64,000 nt of DNA from a virus. The position numbers and the translations under genes were made by a program. Shown one piece after another: positions 37,177-44,418 of the stretch (positions within the stretch are counted from its first letter, which is position 1; each line of letters starts with the position of its first letter). The stretch spans positions 1 through 64,000 of the IMG/VR virus record IMGVR_UViG_3300038505_000007; one strand, 5' to 3'. The notes beneath the pieces are model-generated. The model was not told where the DNA came from. It ran no database searches and saw nothing but the letters and a program-made list of their open reading frames with translations.

Positions 37177-37362
37177 TCAGGAGTGGGGTCGCGTGGTTTG
37201 GCCTCTTGCTCCTCGCTTCTCAGCGATGGCGTGGAGGCTCGTGCTCACGCGAAGGGCTAGCACTGCGGCTGTGGAGCCCAGCGAGATCAGGATGGGGATG
37301 AGCATGGCTTGTGGCGCGAGGCTCAGGGCTTCGGCTAGCATGTGCGCGGCTGTGGGTGGCAT
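37177..37362 (-). CDS. Small single-helix membrane protein
   Basis: Start at ATG 37362 with AGGAG 7 bp upstream. The 61-residue product has one hydrophobic segment (APQAMLIPILISLGSTAAVL) and a basic tail (LHAIAEKRGARGQTTRPHS), so the C-terminus should stay in the cytoplasm. A TACAAT sequence lies about 25 bp upstream. It is encoded just ahead of the two-helix protein on the same strand. Function unknown. Confidence 0.5.
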   Translation of the reverse strand: MPPTAAHMLAEALSLAPQAMLIPILISLGSTAAVLALRVSTSLHAIAEKRGARGQTTRPHS

Positions 37363-37753
37363 GGTTCGTCTCCTCATGTCTTAGGGTTATTGTACTGCAG
37401 GATGGTCTGTGGTGTGTTTTTGGGACGCGGGGTCGTTGTTTCGGGAAGTAGGGGAGACTCTGCGGAGGTACCGGTACCTGTGTTGACCTGCGGGGACAAG
37501 GGCGGCGGGTCCCTGTGTGAGAGTGTCGGGAAGGTCGTGGGTATGTGTATTCGCGCGACGCGTACCCGTCCCGAAACTAGGGATCCCTTGTCTGGTGAGG
37601 CCACCGGGCCCCCTGACCCGAAACCAATATATAACCAATATAAATAAAAATAATAATAAGTCGGGCCATTGCTCGACTCCAGTCGCGCGTGTCGTCTTGT
37701 CCACTCGCGACACATGCACCCGACAAGACACAACACACAACAAGGGAGGCAAC
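37363..37753. other. GC-rich intergenic region with late promoter and hairpin
   Basis: About 390 bp without a credible gene. It is GC-rich at first, with GGTACCGGTACC near 37467, then turns AT-rich with TATAAATA at 37639-37646. A hairpin, GTCTTGTC with GACAAGAC, follows in the leader of the next gene. ORFs here on both strands are composition artefacts. Confidence 0.5.
37639..37646 (+). promoter_or_regulatory. T4-like late promoter box
   Basis: TATAAATA in an AT-rich patch, 108 bp before the ATG at 37754. A CCTGACCCGAAACC box lies about 20 bp upstream, as in other leaders of this region. Confidence 0.45.
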
Positions 37754-37984
37754 ATGAGAGACAACAACAGGATAAACATAAGGATACTCAAGCCCGGCAT
37801 ATACAAGACCCCGGTCGCGATAAGACTCAAGGGTCACAAGTCGGAGGTGTTCTGCATCAACATGACGTCTGCGGTCAATCTCCTCGTGGGGAGCGGACTC
37901 GACTACGACGAGGCGGTATTCATGCTCTCTAGGGCTTTCGAGCAGGCGAGACTGAGACTTCGAGACAAGAGCTTCTTGGCATAG
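37754..37984 (+). CDS. Small basic protein, function unknown
   Basis: Start at ATG 37754 with GGGAGG 5 bp upstream (76 residues). Longer frames from 37517 cross the promoter. The sequence is basic with a beta-type start (INIRILKPGIYKTPVAIRLK) and a C-terminal helix (DEAVFMLSRAFEQARLRLRD). Its leader contains an 8-bp inverted repeat that may stabilise the message. It is followed 10 bp later by the small DRLSG-family member 3, so the two share an operon. Confidence 0.55.
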   Translation: MRDNNRINIRILKPGIYKTPVAIRLKGHKSEVFCINMTSAVNLLVGSGLDYDEAVFMLSRAFEQARLRLRDKSFLA

Positions 37985-37994
37985 GAGGTGGGAC

Positions 37995-38204
37995 ATGAGC
38001 GCAGCAGAGAAGAAAGTAGAGTTAAGAGGCAGCAGGAGCATCAAGATCAATAACTGCAAGCACGTGAGCGAGGTCCTTGAGAGGTCGCCCTACTTCGACA
38101 TCAAGAGTAAGTTCTACACCTTCAAGGGACTGACCCTGCTCATCAAGGACAAGGTCACCGGCTTCGAGTACTCCGTGGAGATCAACGTAGTCGAGAGCGA
38201 GTGA
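37995..38204 (+). CDS. Small protein, DRLSG family, member 3
   Basis: A 69-residue protein with GGAGGTGGGAC before the ATG. It has a helix (CKHVSEVLERSPYFDIKSK) and a C-terminal hairpin (LTLLIKDKVTGFEYSVEINV) that resembles the 36428 and 36650 proteins. It is second in an operon after the 76-residue gene. Function unknown. Confidence 0.5.
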   Translation: MSAAEKKVELRGSRSIKINNCKHVSEVLERSPYFDIKSKFYTFKGLTLLIKDKVTGFEYSVEINVVESE

Positions 38205-38243
38205 CTGTTCCTGAACATAGGATACGACGGGGATAAAAAACAA

Positions 38244-38251
38244 TATAAATA
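38244..38251 (+). promoter_or_regulatory. T4-like late promoter box
   Basis: TATAAATA 43 bp before the ATG at 38295. CCTGAACATAGG lies about 35 bp upstream, repeating the box seen before other operons here. Confidence 0.5.
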
Positions 38252-38294
38252 AAAACAACAGCAACAATAACAATAAATAATAAGGGAGGTATTT

Positions 38295-38765
38295 ATGTTA
38301 AACCAAAAAGAAGCAGTATACGCAGCGATCTTGAGTGTTAAGGGCACCATCGATGGTCGAGTCACCTTGAGCGACGGCGAGCACCAGCGAGTCGTGTCGA
38401 TGCTGGTCGACGGGTTCAAGAGCGGCCAGATCAAGCTAGGACGGTCGTACACTGACGCGGAGTTGAGGAAGTACACAGTGGGGTTAGTGAACAACTGGTT
38501 GAGGAAGGATACTCGGCTGAACGGTGGTGAGAAGTATATGGCGAAGAATCCCGGGTCTCGAATGGGTGTGGGTGATGAGCAGCTGAAGGCTTTGAAAGCT
38601 CTGAGAGCGATCCTCTCTAATCCTCAAGAGATCGCTGAGATCGACAGCTACATCGAGAAGCGAATGCAGGAGCTCGCAGCAGAGCGAGCTAAGAAGTCGA
38701 TCAGCGAGATCAACTTTAACGTGCTGCCTGATGAGCTGAGAGCAAAGATCGCTAGCAAGTCGTAG
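38295..38765 (+). CDS. QKEA/NWLRKD phage family protein, copy 1
   Basis: A 156-residue protein with GGGAGG upstream. It starts MLNQKEAVYAAILSVKG and has YTDAELRKYTVGLVNNWLRK, then LNGGEKY and NPGSR, a helical middle (LKALKALRAILSNPQE) and a basic end. Two paralogs occur in this window (40805 and 48817); copy 2 matches over its full length. I recall the QKEA start and the NWLRKD..LNGG core as a conserved hypothetical family of large phages, without a known function. The core is helical with a basic surface and could bind DNA or a polymerase. Confidence 0.65.
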   Translation: MLNQKEAVYAAILSVKGTIDGRVTLSDGEHQRVVSMLVDGFKSGQIKLGRSYTDAELRKYTVGLVNNWLRKDTRLNGGEKYMAKNPGSRMGVGDEQLKALKALRAILSNPQEIAEIDSYIEKRMQELAAERAKKSISEINFNVLPDELRAKIASKS

Positions 38766-39142
38766 CGTTGAGTTAGATCTCCCAACTCGGCCGAGCGACA
38801 TGCTCGGCTCGAGCTGAGTTGTGTTGTTGAGGTGGGTGAGAGCGTCGCGCTCTCGCCTGCCGCTTTTTATGAGGCCGCTGCCTCTTGACACTGCTACGCT
38901 CCCGCTCCACCATCCTGAAACAACTTGTTAAATATAAAATAAAAATAAATTATTATTTATTATAAAAATAAATAATAAATATATATAAAAATAAATATAT
39001 AGACTTATAAATTATACTCACATGGGGATGAACTCCCCTGCAGTCTAAGAGCGTCCGCATGGACACAGAGAGACACCCGCAGACGCGAGCACAGACACGG
39101 GTACGAGACAACAACAACCACAACACACGTAGGGAGGTAAGT
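38766..39142. other. Intergenic region with terminator-like hairpin and AT-rich patch
   Basis: About 377 bp. A stem GAGAGCG with CGCTCTC (38838-38854) is followed ten bases later by TTTTT (38864-38868), a possible terminator. A TGACACTGCTACGCTCCC element is at 38886, then CCTGAAAC and a 90-bp stretch of almost pure A/T rich in ATAAAT words (38930-39015). The leader of the next gene follows. No gene seen. Confidence 0.5.
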
Positions 39143-39592
39143 ATGAACACAAACACAAATACAAACACAAACGTATACGCTAAGTACACTACTGCTCAAG
39201 AGAGAGACACGCACTTCAGGATCGTTCCCTCAAGGGATGCAAACTTGCTAGCCTACGAGCTCTTGAGCGAGCGAGCTGACATAATCGAGTCCCTGAGATC
39301 TACAGCGTCCACTAACTCCTGCATAGTCGTTAACAGTGTGAGCCTGTTCGAGCAAGAAGTCATATTCATCGCCCACAACAAGGACGACGTGCTGACAGCG
39401 GTTGAGTCGATATCTGGCTTCGCTGACCCCTCTAAGTTCTCACTGCGCTTCTCTACAGTGGGCATGACTGATCTTCCCGGCTCCAAGATATACCTCGTGG
39501 AGATGACTCACCCTGAGATGACAAAACCTGCGTACGTCGTGGCTCACTGCGACACGGACCTCAATACCCTCATCATGAAGATGCTGGGTTGA
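39143..39592 (+). CDS. Protein with Asn-Thr repeat start, function unknown
   Basis: Start at ATG 39143 with GGGAGGTAAGT upstream (149 residues). The first 12 residues are an Asn-Thr repeat, coded by ACAAAC units and apparently grown by slippage. The rest is a mixed alpha/beta fold (SCIVVNSVSLFEQEVIFIAH, then DVLTAVESISGF, and YLVEMTHPEMTKPAYVVAHC). A GC-rich hairpin follows the stop. No family recognised. Confidence 0.5.
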   Translation: MNTNTNTNTNVYAKYTTAQERDTHFRIVPSRDANLLAYELLSERADIIESLRSTASTNSCIVVNSVSLFEQEVIFIAHNKDDVLTAVESISGFADPSKFSLRFSTVGMTDLPGSKIYLVEMTHPEMTKPAYVVAHCDTDLNTLIMKMLG

Positions 39593-39613
39593 GTGTAGGG
39601 GCTAGACATCGCC

Positions 39614-39635
39614 GCCGCCCGCAGTCGCGGGCGGC
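39614..39635 (+). terminator. GC-rich hairpin after the Asn-Thr gene
   Basis: A 9-bp stem (GCCGCCCGC with GCGGGCGGC) and a 4-base loop, 22 bp after the stop. No T run follows, so it may block RNA decay rather than terminate. Confidence 0.45.
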
Positions 39636-39673
39636 TCTGCTCTGTGAAACTTGAGGCACACTGTCCTAGTGTT

Positions 39674-39690
39674 CTAGGTATAATACCTAG
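39674..39690 (+). promoter_or_regulatory. Promoter -10 inside a perfect palindrome
   Basis: CTAGGTATAATACCTAG is a perfect 17-bp inverted repeat around TATAAT (39679-39684). A repressor or activator dimer bound here would cover the -10. The next ATG lies at 39694, only 9 bp after the -10, so the transcript would be leaderless or nearly so. Confidence 0.6.
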
Positions 39691-39693
39691 TGG

Positions 39694-40008
39694 ATGATCT
39701 CTAAGATTAAGAAGTTGTTTCGCGGCAGGGGCTCTCAGGAAGAGCTGCATGCGAGTGTCGCAGTGACTGTAAGGAAGTCAAGCTCCCTGCCGCACCTATT
39801 CTACGTAGAGATGAGAGTCCCAGTCGACGCAGACCCGATCACTGTCCTAAACGTCCATCACGTACCTCACATAGTGAGTAGATCGACGACTGTGCCGCCA
39901 GATGTCGTGTACAGAGTCGCTTACAGCATGCTAGAGAGCCTCATAACAGACACGACCTTCATAGTGAGGAGGTCGAGTGAGAGAGTCCTGCTAGTCCGTC
40001 AGTCTTGA
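39694..40008 (+). CDS. Small basic protein, leaderless candidate
   Basis: A 104-residue protein starting MISKIKKLFRGRGSQEE. There is no ribosome-binding site; TATAAT is 9 bp before the ATG, so the message should have a leader of a few bases. The sequence is alpha/beta (PHLFYVEMRVPVDADPITVL, then VVYRVAYSMLESLITDTTFI). It is the only gene after the palindrome promoter. Function unknown. Confidence 0.5.
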   Translation: MISKIKKLFRGRGSQEELHASVAVTVRKSSSLPHLFYVEMRVPVDADPITVLNVHHVPHIVSRSTTVPPDVVYRVAYSMLESLITDTTFIVRRSSERVLLVRQS

Positions 40009-40204
40009 CTGACACCGCTACGCCCGCTGTATCCCGACACTATCACATACAACATGTCTCTGCGATACCCACCCATGTTTGGGTATGAGTCTAGGAGAGT
40101 CGGCTACGTGTAACGCAGTCAAGCGGCTAGTCGACCAATCGACTCACAAGTTCAGACACGCTCTTTCCTGAACACATAAACACACACATAGAAGGAGGTA
40201 TGAG
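40009..40204. other. Leader region with TGACACCG element and hairpins
   Basis: Holds TGACACCGCTACGCCCGC at 40007-40024, a hairpin ATACCCA with TGGGTAT (about 40058-40085), and CCTGAAC at 40168-40174 about 30 bp before the GGAGG site of the next gene. No gene seen. Confidence 0.4.
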
Positions 40205-40405
40205 ATGAGAGTATTCATGAGGCTCGTCAAGGGCAAGAGGTACTACGTCATGGAGCTCAAGGGAGAGACTCTATACTTCGTGAGCAGAGAGGCTCTGCTC
40301 GTGACCTTCAAGAAGAAAATGAGGCTCAACGAGGTCACGATCAACACGATAATGAGCCACCTAGACAGCAGAGGCTTGTTCGACGTGAAGAAGCTCGCAG
40401 GCTAA
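40205..40405 (+). CDS. Small basic protein, function unknown
   Basis: A 66-residue protein with GGAGG 6 bp before ATG 40205. It has a beta start (RLVKGKRYYVMELKGETLYF) and a basic helical end (FKKKMRLNEVTINTIMSHLD). It is the first gene of a two-gene operon with the 63-residue gene at 40433. Function unknown. Confidence 0.5.
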   Translation: MRVFMRLVKGKRYYVMELKGETLYFVSREALLVTFKKKMRLNEVTINTIMSHLDSRGLFDVKKLAG

Positions 40406-40432
40406 CCAACAACCACTAACAAGGGAGACAAC

Positions 40433-40624
40433 ATGAGAGTACTTAGCGTCGTTTACTGCATAGACGTCGTCGCAGACGAGTCAGACACGCTCGACTCGCT
40501 GCTATCTAGGGCCGACGAGATACTGTCGACATCTAGCGTAAAGCCATGCGTGTACACAGAAGAAGGCGAGGAGATAAGCTCGACTGAGGATCTGAGAGAG
40601 TACTTGCTAGACGAAAAGCGCTAG
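40433..40624 (+). CDS. Small acidic protein, copy 1
   Basis: A 63-residue protein with GGGAGACAAC before the ATG. Its sequence (VVYCIDVVADESDTLDSLLS, then YTEEGEEISSTEDLREYLLD) aligns by eye with the 69-residue protein encoded at 55242 (VYSVTVDVEEGDTLESLEKF, then TTSYGDEIFTDEELEQYIKE). The pattern is a short beta-alpha-beta unit ending in an acidic helix. Function unknown. Confidence 0.5.
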   Translation: MRVLSVVYCIDVVADESDTLDSLLSRADEILSTSSVKPCVYTEEGEEISSTEDLREYLLDEKR

Positions 40625-40744
40625 TATAACAGGTACAAGTGATCTCGCGCGGGGAGGCGAGTAGAGGCGTAGGGAGTTCTTGAATCTCAAGGCTCCCTAC
40701 TGACACCGTACGCCCGCCGACTTTTCCTGAAACTAGTTATAAAA

Positions 40745-40772
40745 TGTCACGACATAAAGGTGTGTCGTGACA
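40745..40772 (+). promoter_or_regulatory. 5' leader hairpin
   Basis: Perfect 10-bp inverted repeat, TGTCACGACA with TGTCGTGACA, 8-base loop, directly after TTATAAAAT and 32 bp before the ATG at 40805. It would sit at the very 5' end of the message and could protect it from decay. Confidence 0.55.
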
Positions 40773-40804
40773 GTAAACAACAACAACCAAACAAGGGAGG
40801 CAAT

Positions 40805-41272
40805 ATGTTAAACCAAAAAGAAGCAGTATACGCAGCGATCCTAAGCGTCAAGGGGAGCATCGACGGTCGAGTCACTCTCTCCAAAGAGGAGACAAATCAA
40901 GTGGTGTCGATGTTGGTCGACGGCTTTAAGTCAGGTAAGATATCCCTCAACAAGTCATACACGGATGCAGAGCTGCGTAAGTACACAGTGGGGTTAGTGA
41001 ACAACTGGTTGAGAAAGGATAATCGGTTGAACGGTGGCGAGAAGTATGTGGCGAAGAACCCAGGTTCAAGGACCGGAAGCGGCGATGAGCAGTTGAAGGC
41101 TCTCAAGGCTCTAAGGTCGATGCTCACAGACCCAGCGGAGATAGCAGAGGTAGACAGTTACATCGAGCGACGAACTCAAGAGATTGTAGCGGAGAGAGTC
41201 AAGAAGAGTATAGAGAAGATCAACCCACAAGCTCTGCCTGAGAGTCTGCACCACCTGCTATCTAATAAGTAG
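40805..41272 (+). CDS. QKEA/NWLRKD phage family protein, copy 2
   Basis: Start at ATG 40805 with GGGAGG upstream (155 residues). It is nearly identical to copy 1 over the first 17 residues and over YTDAELRKYTVGLVNNWLRK, and keeps DEQLKALKALRS and VDSYIERR. The C-terminal 25 residues differ. Third positions differ much more than residues, so the duplication is not fresh and both copies are under selection. Function unknown. Confidence 0.65.
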   Translation: MLNQKEAVYAAILSVKGSIDGRVTLSKEETNQVVSMLVDGFKSGKISLNKSYTDAELRKYTVGLVNNWLRKDNRLNGGEKYVAKNPGSRTGSGDEQLKALKALRSMLTDPAEIAEVDSYIERRTQEIVAERVKKSIEKINPQALPESLHHLLSNK

Positions 41273-41283
41273 AGTCTATCAAG

Positions 41284-41360
41284 CAGGCGACCGCGATAGC
41301 GTGGTCGCCTAGCGAGTGTGTTGTGGATGCGGGGACTGTCGAGAGATAGACCTCGCAGTT
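41284..41360 (+). terminator. Tandem hairpins after QKEA copy 2
   Basis: Stem AGGCGACC with GGTCGCCT (about 41284-41311), then a second imperfect stem near CTGTCGAG and CTCGCAG that is followed by TTTTTATG (about 41350-41357). The second looks like a rho-independent terminator. The same TTTTTATGAG ending follows QKEA copy 1. Confidence 0.55.
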
Positions 41361-41391
41361 TTTATGAGACCAATAGTTTATAGGAGGAAAC

Positions 41392-42165
41392 ATGTCCGGA
41401 GTACCCCCAAGACACTTATACGTAGACTCGGCTATCGTCGCGGTCGACGGGTCAAGAACTGCCATTACTCCGAGACTCTCAGGTCCCAGTGAGAGCTCGG
41501 ACAGACTCTACGTGGACATGTCTTTATCTAGTGAAGGCGAGCTGCAGATCGTCACAGACAGGAAGCAAGAGAGTAAGATACCGCCCAACAAGTTGATGAT
41601 AGAGGGTTTAATGAGTCAGAGAGTCGTCGTGCGGAACGTGGGCGACGTGCTAGCTATGTCTGATGAAATCCCCACCCCGCTCGTGGTGAGCAGGGTCAAC
41701 ATTCCCAACCAGCACACCATATGCGCTCTAAGTAGAGTAAGTAGAAAAGAGCTCAACTCCGCTGTAGTGGACTTCTTGACCTCTAGCCACTTCTTGAACG
41801 CTCTAAGCAAGGAGCTGTCACGCCTGAGGATGATAATGTACGGGAGATACTGCGGATCGTCGAGCAGCACAGAGACGAACGTCGGGATCAGCTTCGAGAT
41901 ACACGACCTACTCCTGGAGGGAGGAAAGCTCATCAGCTCCTATGACAGGGAGCTATCAGTACTAACCATGAAGGTCGAGCTAGAGATTAGCGTGCAGGTC
42001 GAGTCTAACTACATCGACCGCTACGTCGTCTCTCCTGGGAGCTTCTTGTCCGCGTCTCTAGAGCTAGAGCTGCTGCAGAACATGAGGTACTCTCCGATAG
42101 ATACGCAGGAGATGTACAGGGACTACGTGGACTACTCGACCATGAGGACTATAAGACAAGCCTGA
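41392..42165 (+). CDS. 250-residue repeat-family protein, member A
   Basis: A 257-residue protein with AGGAGGAAAC before the ATG. The first half is beta-rich (LYVDMSLSSEGELQIVTDRK). The middle has a helical segment (FLTSSHFLNALSKELSRLRM) and the end has alternating strands (LTMKVELEISVQVESNYIDR, SLELELLQNM) and a short helix. The layout (beta region, helix with SS or similar, beta pair, C-terminal helix) recurs in five other genes in this window (42593, 43511/43825, 46134, 52129, 52908). Function unknown. Family membership is by eye and the weakest of the set. Confidence 0.5.
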   Translation: MSGVPPRHLYVDSAIVAVDGSRTAITPRLSGPSESSDRLYVDMSLSSEGELQIVTDRKQESKIPPNKLMIEGLMSQRVVVRNVGDVLAMSDEIPTPLVVSRVNIPNQHTICALSRVSRKELNSAVVDFLTSSHFLNALSKELSRLRMIMYGRYCGSSSSTETNVGISFEIHDLLLEGGKLISSYDRELSVLTMKVELEISVQVESNYIDRYVVSPGSFLSASLELELLQNMRYSPIDTQEMYRDYVDYSTMRTIRQA

Positions 42166-42376
42166 GCCATCTACATAGACTGATGGACTTAAGCTTACAA
42201 CGGTTGGTATAAATAATAAAATTGCAGGTGCCTAAAATAAGCTCACAGCAGCTGTACAGTGACTACGTTGCCTCCTCCAAAAGAAGGGGCAAGTAGGCTG
42301 ACACCGTTACGCTCACCGACTTAGCCACTCCTCAGCTAGAGACTCCTCTAGGTATAACCTCTTATAGAGGATCACT
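42166..42376. promoter_or_regulatory. Leader with TATAAATA and TGACACCG elements
   Basis: TATAAATA at 42208-42215 is followed by no ORF of note. A stem TTGCC with GGGCAA (about 42268-42291) and TGACACCGTTACGCTCACCG at 42299 follow, then CTAGGTATAAC before the ATG at 42377. The TATAAATA may read through to the 42377 gene or be unused. Confidence 0.4.
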
Positions 42377-42583
42377 ATGTCAGTAATACAGTACGTATCT
42401 ATAACGACACCAGTCATCTTATACTCCACCATCGTAGCTCCTTTGTTCGTGGGCCATCTCCTGGCAAAGGCTATCTTACGCTCAGAAGAAGAAGTCGACG
42501 AAGCCGAGAAGCTAAGGATAGTGAGGGAGATGGAGGCAGTAGACAAGCTAGACGGTGTAGACTGCACGGAAGGTATCCCCTAG
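42377..42583 (+). CDS. Small membrane protein
   Basis: A 68-residue protein with an N-terminal hydrophobic segment (VSITTPVILYSTIVAPLFVG followed by HLLAKAIL) and an acidic tail (EEEVDEAEKLRIVREMEAVD). One membrane helix with the tail in the cytoplasm is likely. AGAGGATCACT precedes the ATG. It is followed 9 bp later by the 244-residue family member. Function unknown. Confidence 0.5.
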   Translation: MSVIQYVSITTPVILYSTIVAPLFVGHLLAKAILRSEEEVDEAEKLRIVREMEAVDKLDGVDCTEGIP

Positions 42584-42592
42584 GAAACCACG

Positions 42593-43327
42593 ATGAGAGT
42601 CGAGTTCAGCTTATCTTACCCCCAGCTGCACAGCTCCATACCCGCTGTCCCCGACCTCTCCACTATCAGCTCTCTTCTCCTAGTGAGGCGAGGCGAGACC
42701 GTAGAGGACACTGTGCTCGACCTTAGACACCTCCCAGCTGACTCTAAGCTCGATCTAGAGACCTACTATCTAGACATCGGCACACTCGACTTAACAGTCG
42801 ACGTCTCGACTACCTCTCACTCAAGACAGCTATCGCTTCCCGTCCGCATCCTAGTCTCCACTGCCAAGCTCCCCAGTAATGACACTGCTTCGGACTTTCT
42901 CGACTGTACGCCAGAGCTACTCAACGCCTCTATAATTCGACTCCTCCGCTCCGAGTCCTACCTACCTAAGACACTCAAGCGCATCCAGTCCCTACTCAAC
43001 CACTCTATCAACGATCTACCTACTGCCGGCTACCAGCGCACGCTAGCCATAAACTGCTCCTACCTACTACCTAGAGGTATAGAGGTCAGAGACGGCTTGA
43101 TGTACATTACCGGCTCAAACGACTTAGAGCTCACTCTCGACGTCGAGCTTCCCGCGCGATGCCACTTCATGAACCCTGAGGCCTACTCGGTCAACTTAGA
43201 CGGATACTTAGCCGTGAAGCCCACTCTGAGATTAGCCGGAAGCAGGGGACGAGTAGACGCAGCGAGCGTGGTGAGGGCTTACAGGGACAGCGAGGCTATG
43301 CGGGCGATGTGGGACGGGAGTGAGTGA
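42593..43327 (+). CDS. 250-residue repeat-family protein, member B
   Basis: A 244-residue protein 9 bp after the membrane protein gene, with a weak ribosome-binding site. Its second half fits the shared layout: helical LLNASIIRLLRSESYLPKTL, then GIEVRDGLMYITGSNDLELT, then YLAVKPTLRLAGSRGRVDAA with a final helix (VVRAYRDSEAMRAMW). It is GC-rich with many CTC codons. Function unknown. Confidence 0.5.
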   Translation: MRVEFSLSYPQLHSSIPAVPDLSTISSLLLVRRGETVEDTVLDLRHLPADSKLDLETYYLDIGTLDLTVDVSTTSHSRQLSLPVRILVSTAKLPSNDTASDFLDCTPELLNASIIRLLRSESYLPKTLKRIQSLLNHSINDLPTAGYQRTLAINCSYLLPRGIEVRDGLMYITGSNDLELTLDVELPARCHFMNPEAYSVNLDGYLAVKPTLRLAGSRGRVDAASVVRAYRDSEAMRAMWDGSE

Positions 43328-43510
43328 GAGTCAGCGTAGGCTAAACTCTCCCGTCTCCCCTGCTGCATCTACTTCTCCTAGCTAGCCTAGCTTCTCCACT
43401 CCTCTACTAAATACTCCACTTACATCTCTCCTGCTCCTACTGACAGGGACTATATATCTCATTTCGATACTAGAAATAAATACCCTTATTTAAAGGGTGG
43501 GGAGGCTAAT
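43328..43510. other. Polypyrimidine intergenic stretch
   Basis: About 180 bp with an unusually C/T-rich strand (43350-43440, many CTCCT and TCTAC words), then ATACCCTTATTTAAAGGGT hairpin near 43485-43500 just before the GGGGAGG site of the next gene. No gene seen. Confidence 0.45.
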
Positions 43511-43771
43511 ATGCCAAACAACAACAAAAGCAACTTTAAAATTGCTTTTAAACTAAAAGAGAGCGTCATTGCGCCTCTAGTGAGAGAGGGCGTCAGTAAC
43601 GACTCTGAACTTAAGCACTTTCACACTTTTAGATTCTTTAAAATCAACTCTAGACTAGTGCTCAGTTCTGTCTGTGAGGACAGTGATGCGCTTAAGATAG
43701 GTGAAATATACGACCACGTTCAAAGGTTCGCTGACGCCGGCTCTGGACTCGTGAACTTAGAGATAAATTAG
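43511..43771 (+). CDS. 250-residue repeat-family protein, member C, N-terminal part
   Basis: An 86-residue ORF with GGGGAGG before the ATG. It is basic and beta-rich (NFKIAFKLKESVIAPLVREG) and ends at TAG inside the second copy of an 11-bp tandem duplication (43757-43778). If one copy is removed, the frame continues through VNLEIKYKAP into the next ORF and gives one protein of about 299 residues. It is therefore best read as the front part of a split gene, unless the two parts are made separately. Confidence 0.6.
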   Translation: MPNNNKSNFKIAFKLKESVIAPLVREGVSNDSELKHFHTFRFFKINSRLVLSSVCEDSDALKIGEIYDHVQRFADAGSGLVNLEIN

Positions 43772-43778
43772 AGATAAA
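43757..43778 (+). repeat. 11-bp tandem duplication splitting a gene
   Basis: TTAGAGATAAA occurs twice without gap. The second copy introduces TAG at 43769 in the upstream frame. Loss of one copy would fuse the upstream frame to the downstream frame exactly. Confidence 0.85.
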
Positions 43779-43824
43779 GTATAAGGCGCCGACTGCTAAG
43801 AAGTCTAGTAAGTTAGAGAAAAAA

Positions 43825-44418
43825 GTGAGACTCACCTTTCGGTTCTACTCAGAGATAAAAGACAGCTTGTGCGATAGGTTGTTTGGTATGAACTCAGTCG
43901 ACGTGTCCGCAGAAGTGCTTAAGTCCCTCTTCTCTAAAGAGTTTGAGGACATCTTAGTTAAGACGCTCGCAGGTCTCTCTAGAAAGACCTTAAGAAAGAT
44001 CAACTTCATTCAACATAAGTTAGAGTATAAACATAATAAGTACAACTCCTACGATACCTACGGCACTACCATCCCCAGCAAGTCAAAGGTCTTAGTTACA
44101 GATTACTCCTACAATACCTACGGCACTACCATCTACTACAACCGCAAGTTCGGTGGTCTTGACTTAGAGAACGGTCGACTCGTTGCTAAGCCTCCCCCTT
44201 CTGAGAACCCTATGTTAGAGTTAAACGTGTACGCTACCACGCACGTGGGGTACAGCGTTGAAAATGCTACGCAGCCGGTAATCGGCGTAGCCGACCAAAT
44301 CAACCTACACGTAGTCCTACGTGTCCGCAAGAACGCTCAGGAGCGGGTAGACACTACCGCTCTTGTGTCTAAGTACAACAACACGACTCTCATAGAGACC
44401 ATAGAGAAAGTAGAGTAA
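43825..44418 (+). CDS. 250-residue repeat-family protein, member C, C-terminal part
   Basis: From GTG 43825 this ORF has 197 residues; the frame is open from about 43733 but holds no ATG, and GTG has no ribosome-binding site, so it lacks a proper start. The helical segment FEDILVKTLAGLSRKTLRKI aligns with MEDVVAKAFEKINQTLHRVV in member D, and the C-terminal VSKYNNTTLIETIEKVE with LKQHNDNVVLNELISYIG. Two 27-bp near-identical segments 60 bp apart (44047-44073 and 44107-44133) encode TYGTTI twice, another local duplication. It is likely the rear part of the gene that starts at 43511. Confidence 0.6.
   Translation: MRLTFRFYSEIKDSLCDRLFGMNSVDVSAEVLKSLFSKEFEDILVKTLAGLSRKTLRKINFIQHKLEYKHNKYNSYDTYGTTIPSKSKVLVTDYSYNTYGTTIYYNRKFGGLDLENGRLVAKPPPSENPMLELNVYATTHVGYSVENATQPVIGVADQINLHVVLRVRKNAQERVDTTALVSKYNNTTLIETIEKVE

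Noticed and set aside
37342-38059. Long overlapping ORFs on both strands in the GC-rich leader
   Set aside because: They run through promoter and hairpin elements and arise because GC-rich DNA has few stop codons.
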